A DNA stretch of 22,458 nt from positions 1 through 22,458 of the forward strand of contig CAZTZY010000052.1 in the NCBI GenBank assembly GCA_964617765.1, in the 5' to 3' direction. This document shows positions 16,336-22,458 of the stretch, piece by piece (position 1 is the first letter of the stretch; each line of letters begins with the position of its first letter). The notes under the pieces were generated by a model that saw only the letters and a program-made list of their open reading frames with translations, had not been told where the DNA came from and searched no databases. The translations under genes were made by a program, and so were the position numbers. This DNA is from CAZTZY01 sp964617765 (GTDB lineage: Bacteria > Pseudomonadota > Gammaproteobacteria > Pseudomonadales > DT-91).

Positions 16336-17346
16336 TTATCTGGCGTCTTTCGATTTTCGGTACTGTGACTTATAAAAATCCACGGCTTCCTGAATGGATA
16401 CTTCTATCGGCCTTGGATTCCAGCCCAGTGTATTTTTTGCCTTGGCGTTACTCGCATTACTGAGTTGTGTAGAACACTTGATGGATTCCACATTCAGGCG
16501 GTTTTCAACACCTTTGAAGCGTGTGACTATTTCAGAAAAATACGCAATGGCAATTAAACCGATGATGGGCATCTTGAACATGTCCAGTTGTTTGCCACCG
16601 GCTTTGGCCGACAGTTCGAACAGTTCCTTAAAGCTGATCCATCGATCGGTGAAAATATAACGCTCGCCGGATTTGCCCTTGTGTTCCGCTAGTATCATGC
16701 CTTCGGCAGCATCTTTTACGCCCACACAGGCGCCACCGCCTTCCCAGTAAAAGGGCATTTGGCCGCGCCCGGCATCCTTCACCATTTTGCCGTGCGGCGT
16801 TGGAACCGTATCGTTAGCGCCATAGGTGTTGCCCACACAACAGGCTACGCCAAACATATCGTGGCTGTTAATGAACTCGAGAAATACCTGTTCAGCCTTG
16901 GCGCGACAACGGACATATTCGGGTATTTTGGCATCGGCCGCAAAATAATCGGCTTCAGTGGAAATTCCGGAAGGGTTAGGGCCAATGGTGGCAAACGAGC
17001 TGGTGTAGATATATTTTTTGACGCCGGCTTTTTCAGCAGCGCGCAATGCGCGTTTTAGCCCCTCGACGTTGGTGTTATACAGCTCGGCAGGATCGCGCAA
17101 CCATGAGCGGGTATTGACGATGCAGTGGTAGACCGTTTCCACGCCTTGCATGGCATCAAGCAGGCTTTGTTCATCTTTGATATCACCATAAGCCCATTCA
17201 ATCGGCAAGTGTTGCGTCACCGAACGGTCGCTGGTTTTACGCGCAAAAGCGCGTACATCTCGGCCTTGTTCGACCAGGGCCAATACCACGTTACCACCCA
17301 GAAAACCGGATGCGCCTAAAACCAGTGCCTTGCCTGTGTTGCCCAT
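16336..17346 (-). CDS. NAD(P)-dependent extended SDR, 3-beta-HSD/epimerase-like
   Basis: This 336-residue oxidoreductase of the extended short-chain dehydrogenase superfamily resembles 3-beta-hydroxysteroid dehydrogenase and sugar-epimerase families. The Rossmann motif is GASGFLG (11-17), and the typical VYHC and YTSSFATIGP segments are present. The active-site tyrosine is Y144 in PEYVRCRAKAEQ; the lysine expected four residues later (YxxSK) is Arg148, and the preceding Ser is Cys, which is unusual. A role in oxidising a 3-hydroxyl of a steroid fits the neighbourhood but is inferred. The ATG at 17346 follows AAGGA; a longer frame upstream to 17490 lacks support. It stands alone on its strand, with a repeat-rich gap upstream. 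Confidence 0.85.
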   Translation of the reverse strand: MGNTGKALVLGASGFLGGNVVLALVEQGRDVRAFARKTSDRSVTQHLPIEWAYGDIKDEQSLLDAMQGVETVYHCIVNTRSWLRDPAELYNTNVEGLKRALRAAEKAGVKKYIYTSSFATIGPNPSGISTEADYFAADAKIPEYVRCRAKAEQVFLEFINSHDMFGVACCVGNTYGANDTVPTPHGKMVKDAGRGQMPFYWEGGGACVGVKDAAEGMILAEHKGKSGERYIFTDRWISFKELFELSAKAGGKQLDMFKMPIIGLIAIAYFSEIVTRFKGVENRLNVESIKCSTQLSNASNAKAKNTLGWNPRPIEVSIQEAVDFYKSQYRKSKDAR

Positions 17347-17482
17347 ACTTGTTCCTTGTTGTGCTAAAGAATTTAATGAAAGTTGTATGCCAGTGGATTT
17401 GTTGATTACTTTAATACAAATAGATGGCTGATAAAATACGTACAATTCCGGTAATGGGAAAGTAAATACTGCAAGAGACGCA

Positions 17483-17706
17483 AATGGCACTTAAATAGCT
17501 TGGCACTTACACAGTCCGGCACTTACACAACCTGGCACTTACACAGCCCGGCACTTACACAGCCCGGCACATTAGCCTCCTGATAGCCTCCACTATGCAA
17601 TAGGGGAGGTGGCACGAAGTGCCGGAGGGGTCAATTTCCGGGTTTACCCCTCTCTCGCTAGCGCGACTCAATCTCGCCAAACATTTATGCGTAAGTAAGT
17701 GCCATT
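17483..17706 (+). mobile_element. MITE-like palindromic element, family 2, copy 2
   Basis: This has matching terminal inverted repeats AATGGCACTTA (17483-17493) and TAAGTGCCATT (17696-17706), flanked on each side by CGCA (17479-17482, 17707-17710), a likely target duplication. Inside are the shared block with CAATAGGGGAGGTGGCACGA and GTGCCGGAGGGGTC, then ACCCCTC and CGCTAGCG palindromes. No open frame. One end has been expanded into a tandem array (17502-17570). Confidence 0.8.
17502..17570. repeat. 16-bp tandem array derived from the MITE end
   Basis: Four units of GGCACTTACACAGCCC (with one or two changes) start at 17502, 17518, 17534 and 17550, followed by a partial GGCAC. The unit contains GGCACTTA, part of the terminal repeat of the surrounding element, so it appears to be an amplified end. 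Confidence 0.85.
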
Positions 17707-17800
17707 CGCAAAAGACGCTAATTTAATAAATCCTGCTAGACTTAAATAAAGGTGAAAATCCAGAACAGAAAGCTAACAACAATAATTTCAAGGGTTAACT

Positions 17801-18145
17801 ATGAAGTCCATCGCAGCCATTATCTTTATTGTGCTATTTGGTTATATCGGTGTGAAGGTTTCGCTCGCCTATGCCGATAAATCCACGCTGGTTTCCTCGA
17901 TAGAGGCAGTGGATAAAAAAAACCGGCTCAGTCACCTTACCGATGTGGAAATTGCCGCTGTGTTGATTCGTGAATTTAAAAAAAATGGTGTGGGTTATAT
18001 CCACGCCGATGATATCAATATTGTCGGTGATGATGAACATCATGAAGTACAGGTTAGTCTTGAATATGATGCCCATGTTGCGTTGTTAGGCCAAATGGGT
18101 TTTACGATTTCCATGAAGACCGATAAGCAATATCTTGAAGATTAA
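17801..18145 (+). CDS. Small membrane-anchored DUF4845-like protein
   Basis: This 114-residue protein has a single N-terminal hydrophobic helix (AAIIFIVLFGYIGVKVSLAY), then a soluble domain with LTDVEIAAVLIREFKKNGVG, a DDINIV strand and an EVQVSLEYDAHVALLG strand. The order of an N-terminal anchor, an LTDxEI helix, a DDI strand and a VxVxYE strand resembles DUF4845, a family of small inner-membrane proteins without known function. The match is from memory and moderate. AAGGG lies 6 bp before the ATG. The gene stands alone between two mobile elements, with a MITE inserted 7 bp after its stop codon. Confidence 0.75.
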   Translation: MKSIAAIIFIVLFGYIGVKVSLAYADKSTLVSSIEAVDKKNRLSHLTDVEIAAVLIREFKKNGVGYIHADDINIVGDDEHHEVQVSLEYDAHVALLGQMGFTISMKTDKQYLED

Positions 18146-18152
18146 CTGCTAA

Positions 18153-18284
18153 GGAACCTCTGAATAACTCCCTTTTGTCATTCTGAACGTAGTGAAGAAT
18201 CTTTTTAATTCAAATAGTTAGATTTCTCACGGAGCCTGCCCTGAATTTGTGAAGGGTTCGAAATGACAGTTATTCAGAGGTTCC
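18153..18284 (+). mobile_element. 132-bp MITE, family 1, copy B
   Basis: Perfect 17-bp terminal inverted repeats, GGAACCTCTGAATAACT (18153-18169) and AGTTATTCAGAGGTTCC (18268-18284), are flanked by CTAA on both sides (18149-18152, 18285-18288). It is the same length and sequence family as copy A at 10558, in the opposite orientation; the duplications TTAG and CTAA are each other's complement, so the target relative to the element is identical. It lies between the DUF4845-like gene and the end of the AraC gene and could act as a terminator for both. Confidence 0.9.
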
Positions 18285-18349
18285 CTAATATACACTTCCA
18301 TCGTTTACATACATCAGGGATAAGGGTGTATCGTTCCCTGTTCCGGTTT

Positions 18350-19381
18350 TTATATCACCTGTTCTGTTCGCCACTGTCGAGGTGATACTCCGGTCCACAG
18401 TTTGAACGCATGTGAAAAAGCCACTGCATCGTTAAAGCCCAGTTCATTGGCGATTTGTTCAGCACTCATGCTGGAATACAGTAATCTATCGGTAGCGCGT
18501 TTCAGGCGCACATCCTGCAAAATAGCACCGAAAGTTTCCGCCTCTTTCTTTAAAAGCCTTTGTAGTGTGCGTGGCTCGATATCGAGTTTGGCCGAGAGTT
18601 GTTCAAGGCTGGGCATGGGCGTTAAGCGCGAGAGGTGGTCGCGAATCAAAAAAGTATAACGAAAAGGTTGATCCATTTCCGCAGAAATACGCACACATTG
18701 CGCTTCATAAAATTCTTTGGAAAGCGGGTCGGCTGTCGGTACAGTTCTTTCGAGCTCAGCTAAAGGCAAGCTGAGGTATGTCGTTTTTTGATTAAATAAC
18801 ACGTCGCATTGAAAAAGTTGTTCAAAGCTGCGGATATCTGCAGGCGCTGCATAAGCAAATCCTATTCTCGTCAATTGCAGGTCGCCATTGATAGCTTCAC
18901 CAAAAACAGTTTTCATACAGGCCATATCGCGTTCCAGCAGGAAGCGTTCGGCACGGGTATCACCCGCCTCCAGTTCAAACACAATGTTATTATCAATAAC
19001 AGAACCTGTGGTTTTACAGATACCCCATTGCAGGCGCGGGTAACAGCGTATCAGTTCAAAAATATCAGCGAGCGTGGCACACGAGCGAATCGCCAGGCCC
19101 AATACCGAAAAATTATGCAGGTGATAGTATTTGGCCAGTTCGAGGCCAGGGTTGGCGCAATGCAGGTATTCCAGCGCTTTGTTGGCAATGGCCAGTTCTT
19201 GTTCCAGAGTGATGGTAAACGCCGGATCAATAAATTCAAACTTGCGGATACCCATGGGTTTAAGAATATCCTCAATATTCACACCGTGGTCTTGCAGCAT
19301 ATTCAACAATGGAATAAGGCCGCAAGCCAGGCGAGTTGGATGGCGTAAATTACTGGAGGTTTTGCGTGTAAGGTTCGCCAT
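18350..19381 (-). CDS. AraC-family transcriptional regulator
   Basis: A 343-residue regulator with an N-terminal ligand-binding domain of the Arabinose_bd type (segments LACGLIPLLNMLQDHGVNIE and LGLAIRSCATLADIFELIRC) and a C-terminal double helix-turn-helix (about 250-340: SLEQLSAKLDIEPRTLQRLL and MSAEQIANELGFNDAVAFSH, ending GVSPRQWR). This architecture is shared with OruR/ArgR-like and several catabolic regulators, usually activators. The ATG at 19381 is preferred over a TTG three codons upstream; no clear ribosome site is seen, and the gene begins 21 bp after the SnoaL-like gene, so it may be coupled to it. It could control the minus-strand esterase-hydratase-reductase genes, which is inferred from position only. 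Confidence 0.92.
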   Translation of the reverse strand: MANLTRKTSSNLRHPTRLACGLIPLLNMLQDHGVNIEDILKPMGIRKFEFIDPAFTITLEQELAIANKALEYLHCANPGLELAKYYHLHNFSVLGLAIRSCATLADIFELIRCYPRLQWGICKTTGSVIDNNIVFELEAGDTRAERFLLERDMACMKTVFGEAINGDLQLTRIGFAYAAPADIRSFEQLFQCDVLFNQKTTYLSLPLAELERTVPTADPLSKEFYEAQCVRISAEMDQPFRYTFLIRDHLSRLTPMPSLEQLSAKLDIEPRTLQRLLKKEAETFGAILQDVRLKRATDRLLYSSMSAEQIANELGFNDAVAFSHAFKLWTGVSPRQWRTEQVI

Positions 19382-19402
19382 GGTTATCAATATTAAAAGC
19401 GC

Positions 19403-19822
19403 TTAATCACGAGCGTATAAACCCACACCATTCATGCAGTGCGGGCCACCCCAGTGTTCAACCACTTTGCCATCTTCAAAGCGTAATACCGCGGTACCGT
19501 TGATTTCTACTTTTTTGCCGGAAGGCTGGATATCGTAATACGCTGTGCCGCTATGAGTACCTGTTATGGTCCAGTTGGAAACAATATGTTCACCACTTTC
19601 GAGAATCAGGTTGACGGTAAATTTCATGTCAGGGAAAGCATTTTTGGCCTGTTCCCAGAATTCATGTTCACGGTGGCGAATATCTTTGCCAACATCTGCC
19701 GGGTTAACGCGTGCGGTAACGTGGCTCATGAATTTATCGGAAAAATATTCGTACACCGCATCGTAATCGTTTTTATCCATACGATCGGAATACAGTGCCA
19801 GGTTGTGAAGGTTTTTGCTCAT
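19403..19822 (-). CDS. SnoaL-like (NTF2 fold) protein
   Basis: A 139-residue single-domain protein of the SnoaL/ketosteroid-isomerase (NTF2) fold. It shows the usual order: an N-terminal helix (LYSDRMDKNDYDAVYEYFSD), a helix with EFWEQAKNAFPDMKFTV, and strands with GEHIVSNWTITGTHSG, GKKVEINGTAVLRF and GKVVEHWG. Members include polyketide cyclases, ester cyclases and ketosteroid isomerases; the residues seen do not settle which. The start at 19822 is supported by AGAGGA seven bases upstream; a longer frame to 19903 runs into REP sequence and was rejected. It precedes the AraC gene by 21 bp, so the two probably form one unit. Confidence 0.85.
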   Translation of the reverse strand: MSKNLHNLALYSDRMDKNDYDAVYEYFSDKFMSHVTARVNPADVGKDIRHREHEFWEQAKNAFPDMKFTVNLILESGEHIVSNWTITGTHSGTAYYDIQPSGKKVEINGTAVLRFEDGKVVEHWGGPHCMNGVGLYARD

Positions 19823-19879
19823 GTTATAGTCCTCTTTCAGTTTTCGGGTTAAATCCTGGTTATTGTGTGGCAGCGTCAT

Positions 19880-20105
19880 TTTGGCGCGATGTTTGTTGAT
19901 CAATGTTCGCGGTTAAGAACCGCTCCTACAATGTCGGTCATCCAAATATTGTAGGAGCGCCACTTTGGCGCGATGTATCGATCAATCTTCGCGGTTAAGA
20001 ACCGCTCCTACAATGTTGGTCGATCTTGTTTTGTAGGAGCGCCACTTTGGCGCACTGTATGTTGATCAATGTTCGCGGTTATGAACCGCTCCTACAATGT
20101 TGATC
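19880..20105. repeat. REP cluster (BIME-like), five to six alternating units
   Basis: Alternating palindromic units occur: TTCGCGGTTAAGAACCGC followed by TCCTACAAT near 19907, 19988 and 20071, and TTGTAGGAGCGCCACTTTGG followed by CGC near 19949 and 20030; a partial TTTTGGCGCGATG lies at 19880. The period of an opposed pair is about 82 bp. This is the TGTAGGAGCGG...CGCGAA type common in Pseudomonas and relatives, usually mobilised by a REP-associated tyrosine transposase, which is not in the window. It fills the gap between the esterase and SnoaL-like genes. Confidence 0.9.
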
Positions 20106-20115
20106 ATTGTTAAAA

Positions 20116-21066
20116 TTAATTAAAAACGGCCTTGATAAATTCCACCCGGCGTTTAAGGCCATCTTGCGCAATACTACTGGTTAACACAGTGTCATAGCCA
20201 TGTACGGTGCCGCGTGTCTGGTTTAATTCCACATTAACACCTGCTGCTTGCAAGCGTTTGGCATAGTCAGCACCTTCATCAGAGAGCGGATCAAATTCAG
20301 CAGTTTCCACATAAGCTGGTGGCAAGCCTGTTAGATCCTTGCGATCAGCCGGTGCGGCATAGGGCGGAATATTGCCTGTAGTGCCATGTGAGGTACATTG
20401 GCGTAAGTACACTTCCCACATCTTGGTATTGGCAACGCTGTCAAACAGCGGGGCATCAATATAATTTTTGGCAGAATTCGTTGAGCAGGTTCTATCGAGT
20501 GAGGGATAGACCAATACTTGTGCACGTAATGCCGGGCCTTTTTCATCCAGCGCTTTTTGTGCAACTCCGGCTGAAAACGCACCGCCTGCGCTGTCACCCA
20601 TCACCAGAATTTTATTGGCATCAATACCGAGTGAGTCGGCATTGTTAACCAGCCATTGCAAAGCTGCGTAGCAATCATTGAAACCTGCAGGAAATGGATG
20701 TGCAGGTGCCAGGCGATAATCCACCATGAATACCGCACAGTTAGCCTGGTTAGCGTAAAAATCCATAGCTTGTACATGCGTTGAAGCATAGGTAAGTACA
20801 AACGCACCGCCGTGAAAATACAATATCGCAGGCAATTTTTTTTGTGCCGGAGTGTTATCCGGGTTGAACTGGTAGATCTTGATGTCTGCCCCATCTTGCG
20901 TACGCATGAGGTGTAGTTTGGCCTTGGCTTTTATCTTGCGCTGCGTGAAAAATGTTTGCAGATGCAAGAACTGGTTCAATACAGATACTAACAAACCATT
21001 AAAGGGAAATGGAAAGGCAGGGTAGTGCGCAAAATCAGCATGTACCGGGTATTTTTTCTTGGCCAT
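20116..21066 (-). CDS. Alpha/beta hydrolase, hormone-sensitive lipase-type esterase (family IV)
   Basis: A 316-residue esterase. The oxyanion motif is F-H85-G-G (HGGAF), the nucleophile elbow is GDS159AGG, the acid is D259 in EFDPLSDEG, and the base is H289 in TVHGYD. This is the complete triad and spacing of the HSL family of carboxylesterases. There is no signal peptide, so it acts in the cytoplasm. AAGGAG just before the ATG supports the start. It is preceded on the same strand by the MaoC-like gene (43-bp gap) and the 5-alpha-reductase-like gene, so a steroid ester or lactone is a plausible substrate, but this is inferred; the family is broad. Confidence 0.92.
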   Translation of the reverse strand: MAKKKYPVHADFAHYPAFPFPFNGLLVSVLNQFLHLQTFFTQRKIKAKAKLHLMRTQDGADIKIYQFNPDNTPAQKKLPAILYFHGGAFVLTYASTHVQAMDFYANQANCAVFMVDYRLAPAHPFPAGFNDCYAALQWLVNNADSLGIDANKILVMGDSAGGAFSAGVAQKALDEKGPALRAQVLVYPSLDRTCSTNSAKNYIDAPLFDSVANTKMWEVYLRQCTSHGTTGNIPPYAAPADRKDLTGLPPAYVETAEFDPLSDEGADYAKRLQAAGVNVELNQTRGTVHGYDTVLTSSIAQDGLKRRVEFIKAVFN

Positions 21067-21109
21067 TGTGTACTCCTTTATATGTTATGCAGTTCTGTTT
21101 TTATGCAAT

Positions 21110-21553
21110 TCAGGCTATCGGTTTTTTCAGTGCCAGTCCGGTGCTTTTATAGGTCAGTATCACTTCGTCATTCTGGTTTACCAGTTTGCTCACCGAAATC
21201 AAAATTCCCATCGTGGGTTTTGAAGCCGATTCACGTTTCGATTCCACATAACCAATGGCACGCACGCTATCACCGGGGCGTAGTGGCGTGGGTGTGCGCC
21301 ATTCATCAATGCCTAAACCTGCCACAATGGCGGGTTTCTCGCCTTCCATTTCGGTTTGCAGTTTGGTGAGCAGGGCATAGCTGTGCGTGCTGGAGCCAGT
21401 CAAGCCCAACGGCCAGTGTTTGGCGGCTTCTTCATCGGTATGAAAAGGCTGTGGATCCCACTGTTTGGCGAAGGCGATAATTTCTTCCTTGCTAACGCTA
21501 TATTCAGCTGAAGTGCGCGGTGTGTTCAGTTCGATATCTTCAAAATAAATCAT
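21110..21553 (-). CDS. MaoC-like (hot-dog fold) enoyl-CoA hydratase/dehydratase
   Basis: This 147-residue hot-dog domain has the hydratase-2 motif D33-P-Q-P-F-H38, where Asp and His are the catalytic pair of R-specific enoyl-CoA hydratases, and the following glycine/serine-rich helix with a histidine (GLTGSSTHSYALL). The end of the domain has the VILTYKSTGLAL strand. Its length is that of single-domain MaoC proteins; steroid side-chain hydratases such as ChsH are heteromers of related domains, so it might have a partner elsewhere. It lies 19 bp after the 5-alpha-reductase-like gene, surely co-transcribed. GGAA precedes the ATG. The substrate is unknown. Confidence 0.88.
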   Translation of the reverse strand: MIYFEDIELNTPRTSAEYSVSKEEIIAFAKQWDPQPFHTDEEAAKHWPLGLTGSSTHSYALLTKLQTEMEGEKPAIVAGLGIDEWRTPTPLRPGDSVRAIGYVESKRESASKPTMGILISVSKLVNQNDEVILTYKSTGLALKKPIA

Positions 21554-21572
21554 GTCAGTTCCGGTAAGGTGT

Positions 21573-22358
21573 TTAAATTAAAAATGGAATAATCGCTTTG
21601 CGGTTTTTTGGGTATTCATCACCAAACTTTTCTACATACCAGCGGTGCGCAATAATGCCTTGGGCATATAAAGGTAAAGCTACCCAAATGGCATAGACCA
21701 GGCCGGGAATCGACCACGACATAATGGCAAAACCCATCCATTCCACCATCTCACCAAAATAGTTAGGGCAGGAAATGTATTTGTACATGCCTCCCTTTGG
21801 AATCTTGTAACCGGTTTCGCCGGGTTTGCGCAGGTTGATCAGAATGTTATCGGATTGCACATTGATAAAAAAACCAAAAACAAACAGTGCCAGGCCAATA
21901 ATAAAACGCGGATCATACAGCCATTCAATGGGATAGCTTTTCAGGTTGCCAAAGTAGTAACCAATAATGTAACCGTTAACAATATAAAACAGCATCGACG
22001 AAAACATGATGCTGACAGGCATGGTTTTGCCCTGGGTTTTAATGCGGTGCGGGTAAATAAGGGCGCGATTAATATAGTGGCAAACAAAGGCGGCAACAAT
22101 CACTGCAGAAACATTGAAGGGTGAAGAGCCTGTTAGAAAAAAATACAGCACGGTAATAAGGATGGGTATTTCCATGATGATCCAGCCGGTTTTTTTATCA
22201 ATGGTGCCCAGCTTCGACAGGCTTTTGCTTTCCATGCGGCTGCTGATGGGCAATTCGCCGAGCATGTTAAGCACAAAGGGTGACAATAAAGCCACAGCGC
22301 CCCAGATATACATATAGAAAATAAATGTATCGTTGTTAATGTTCGTCAAATAATCCAT
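21573..22358 (-). CDS. Steroid 5-alpha-reductase-like membrane enzyme
   Basis: A 261-residue, multi-helix inner-membrane protein of the 3-oxo-5-alpha-steroid 4-dehydrogenase family, which reduces the 4,5 double bond of 3-keto-4-ene steroids with NADPH. The C-terminal half follows the animal enzymes closely: INVQSDNILINLRKPGE (165-181, including N166, D170, R177), YKIPKGGMYKYISCPNYFGE (184-203, with N199 and E203 at the positions of human SRD5A2 N193 and E197), and HRWYVEKFGDEYPKNRKAII (238-257). Y102 in LIYPHR corresponds to the active-site tyrosine Y91. AGGTGA lies 5 bp before the ATG. It heads the minus-strand set with the MaoC-like gene and the esterase. Related enzymes act on polyprenols or fatty enoyl-CoA, so the steroid reading depends on the C-terminal match and the context. 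Confidence 0.9.
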   Translation of the reverse strand: MDYLTNINNDTFIFYMYIWGAVALLSPFVLNMLGELPISSRMESKSLSKLGTIDKKTGWIIMEIPILITVLYFFLTGSSPFNVSAVIVAAFVCHYINRALIYPHRIKTQGKTMPVSIMFSSMLFYIVNGYIIGYYFGNLKSYPIEWLYDPRFIIGLALFVFGFFINVQSDNILINLRKPGETGYKIPKGGMYKYISCPNYFGEMVEWMGFAIMSWSIPGLVYAIWVALPLYAQGIIAHRWYVEKFGDEYPKNRKAIIPFLI

Positions 22359-22380
22359 AAGTCACCTACCACCAGAGTTG

Positions 22381-22458
22381 AATGATACTTACATAAGCCT
22401 CTCCTATGAAATAGGGGAGGTGGCACGCAGTGCCGGAGGGGTCGGTTTGAACCCCTCT
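22381..22458 (+). mobile_element. MITE-like palindromic element, family 2, copy 3 (cut by window end)
   Basis: It starts with AATGATACTTAC, a variant of the family end, followed by the shared block CTATGAAATAGGGGAGGTGG, CACGCAGTGCC and GGAGGGGTC, and runs off the window at ACCCCTCT. It stands directly upstream of the 5-alpha-reductase-like gene, within its likely promoter region. Confidence 0.78.

Noticed and set aside
17502..17570. 16-bp tandem array considered as iterons of a replication origin
   Set aside because: It lies inside a MITE end, has no adjacent rep gene or DnaA boxes, and its unit copies the terminal repeat.
19880..20105. REP cluster considered as a CRISPR array
   Set aside because: Units are palindromic, alternate in orientation and are separated by related, not unique, spacers; no cas genes nearby.

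Overview
The window reads as a gammaproteobacterial chromosome. The main reasons are a secreted protease with a GlyGly-CTERM tail (the rhombosortase/type II secretion sorting signal, known mainly from Gammaproteobacteria), Pseudomonas-type REP palindromes, and a steroid-degradation gene set of the kind found in marine Cellvibrionales/Spongiibacteraceae-like bacteria. The family-level placement is a guess; the class-level placement is fairly firm.

Region 1 (1-4618, + strand) is the end of a chemotaxis-like operon. It holds a soluble globin-coupled methyl-accepting protein cut by the window edge, a CheA with a fused C-terminal receiver, and a CheB methylesterase that overlaps cheA. It is visibly more A/T-rich than what follows. 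Region 2 (4619-5533) has no intact gene but carries two decayed genes: a PilZ-domain gene directly behind cheB, and a HigA-type antitoxin gene on the minus strand.

Region 3 (5534-11775) is a TetR regulator divergent from a four-gene + strand set: a KshA-like Rieske oxygenase, an alpha-methylacyl-CoA racemase with all three catalytic residues, a 3-ketosteroid dehydrogenase-like flavoprotein, and a second KshA-like Rieske oxygenase. A perfect 15-bp palindrome sits in the divergent promoter. Two different miniature mobile elements have inserted between these genes. Region 4 (11852-16236) holds a bidirectional terminator, a coiled-coil protein, a large secreted reprolysin-like protease with two Calx-beta domains, and a small lipoprotein.

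Region 5 (16336-22458) returns to steroid-type functions, mostly on the minus strand. It has a 3beta-HSD/epimerase-like SDR, a small DUF4845-like protein (+), an AraC regulator preceded by a SnoaL-like protein, an HSL-type esterase, a MaoC-like hydratase and a protein closely resembling eukaryotic steroid 5-alpha-reductases. Taken together, regions 3 and 5 look like a steroid or sterol-like catabolic island: ester cleavage, 3-hydroxyl oxidation, ring A reduction or desaturation, ring 9alpha-type hydroxylation, and side-chain racemisation and hydration. The substrate cannot be read from sequence.

The window is unusually rich in small repeats: two copies of a 132-bp MITE with IS5-like ends and CTAA/TTAG duplications; three copies of a second MITE-like element with AATGGCACTTA ends; a REP cluster; and four short tandem arrays.
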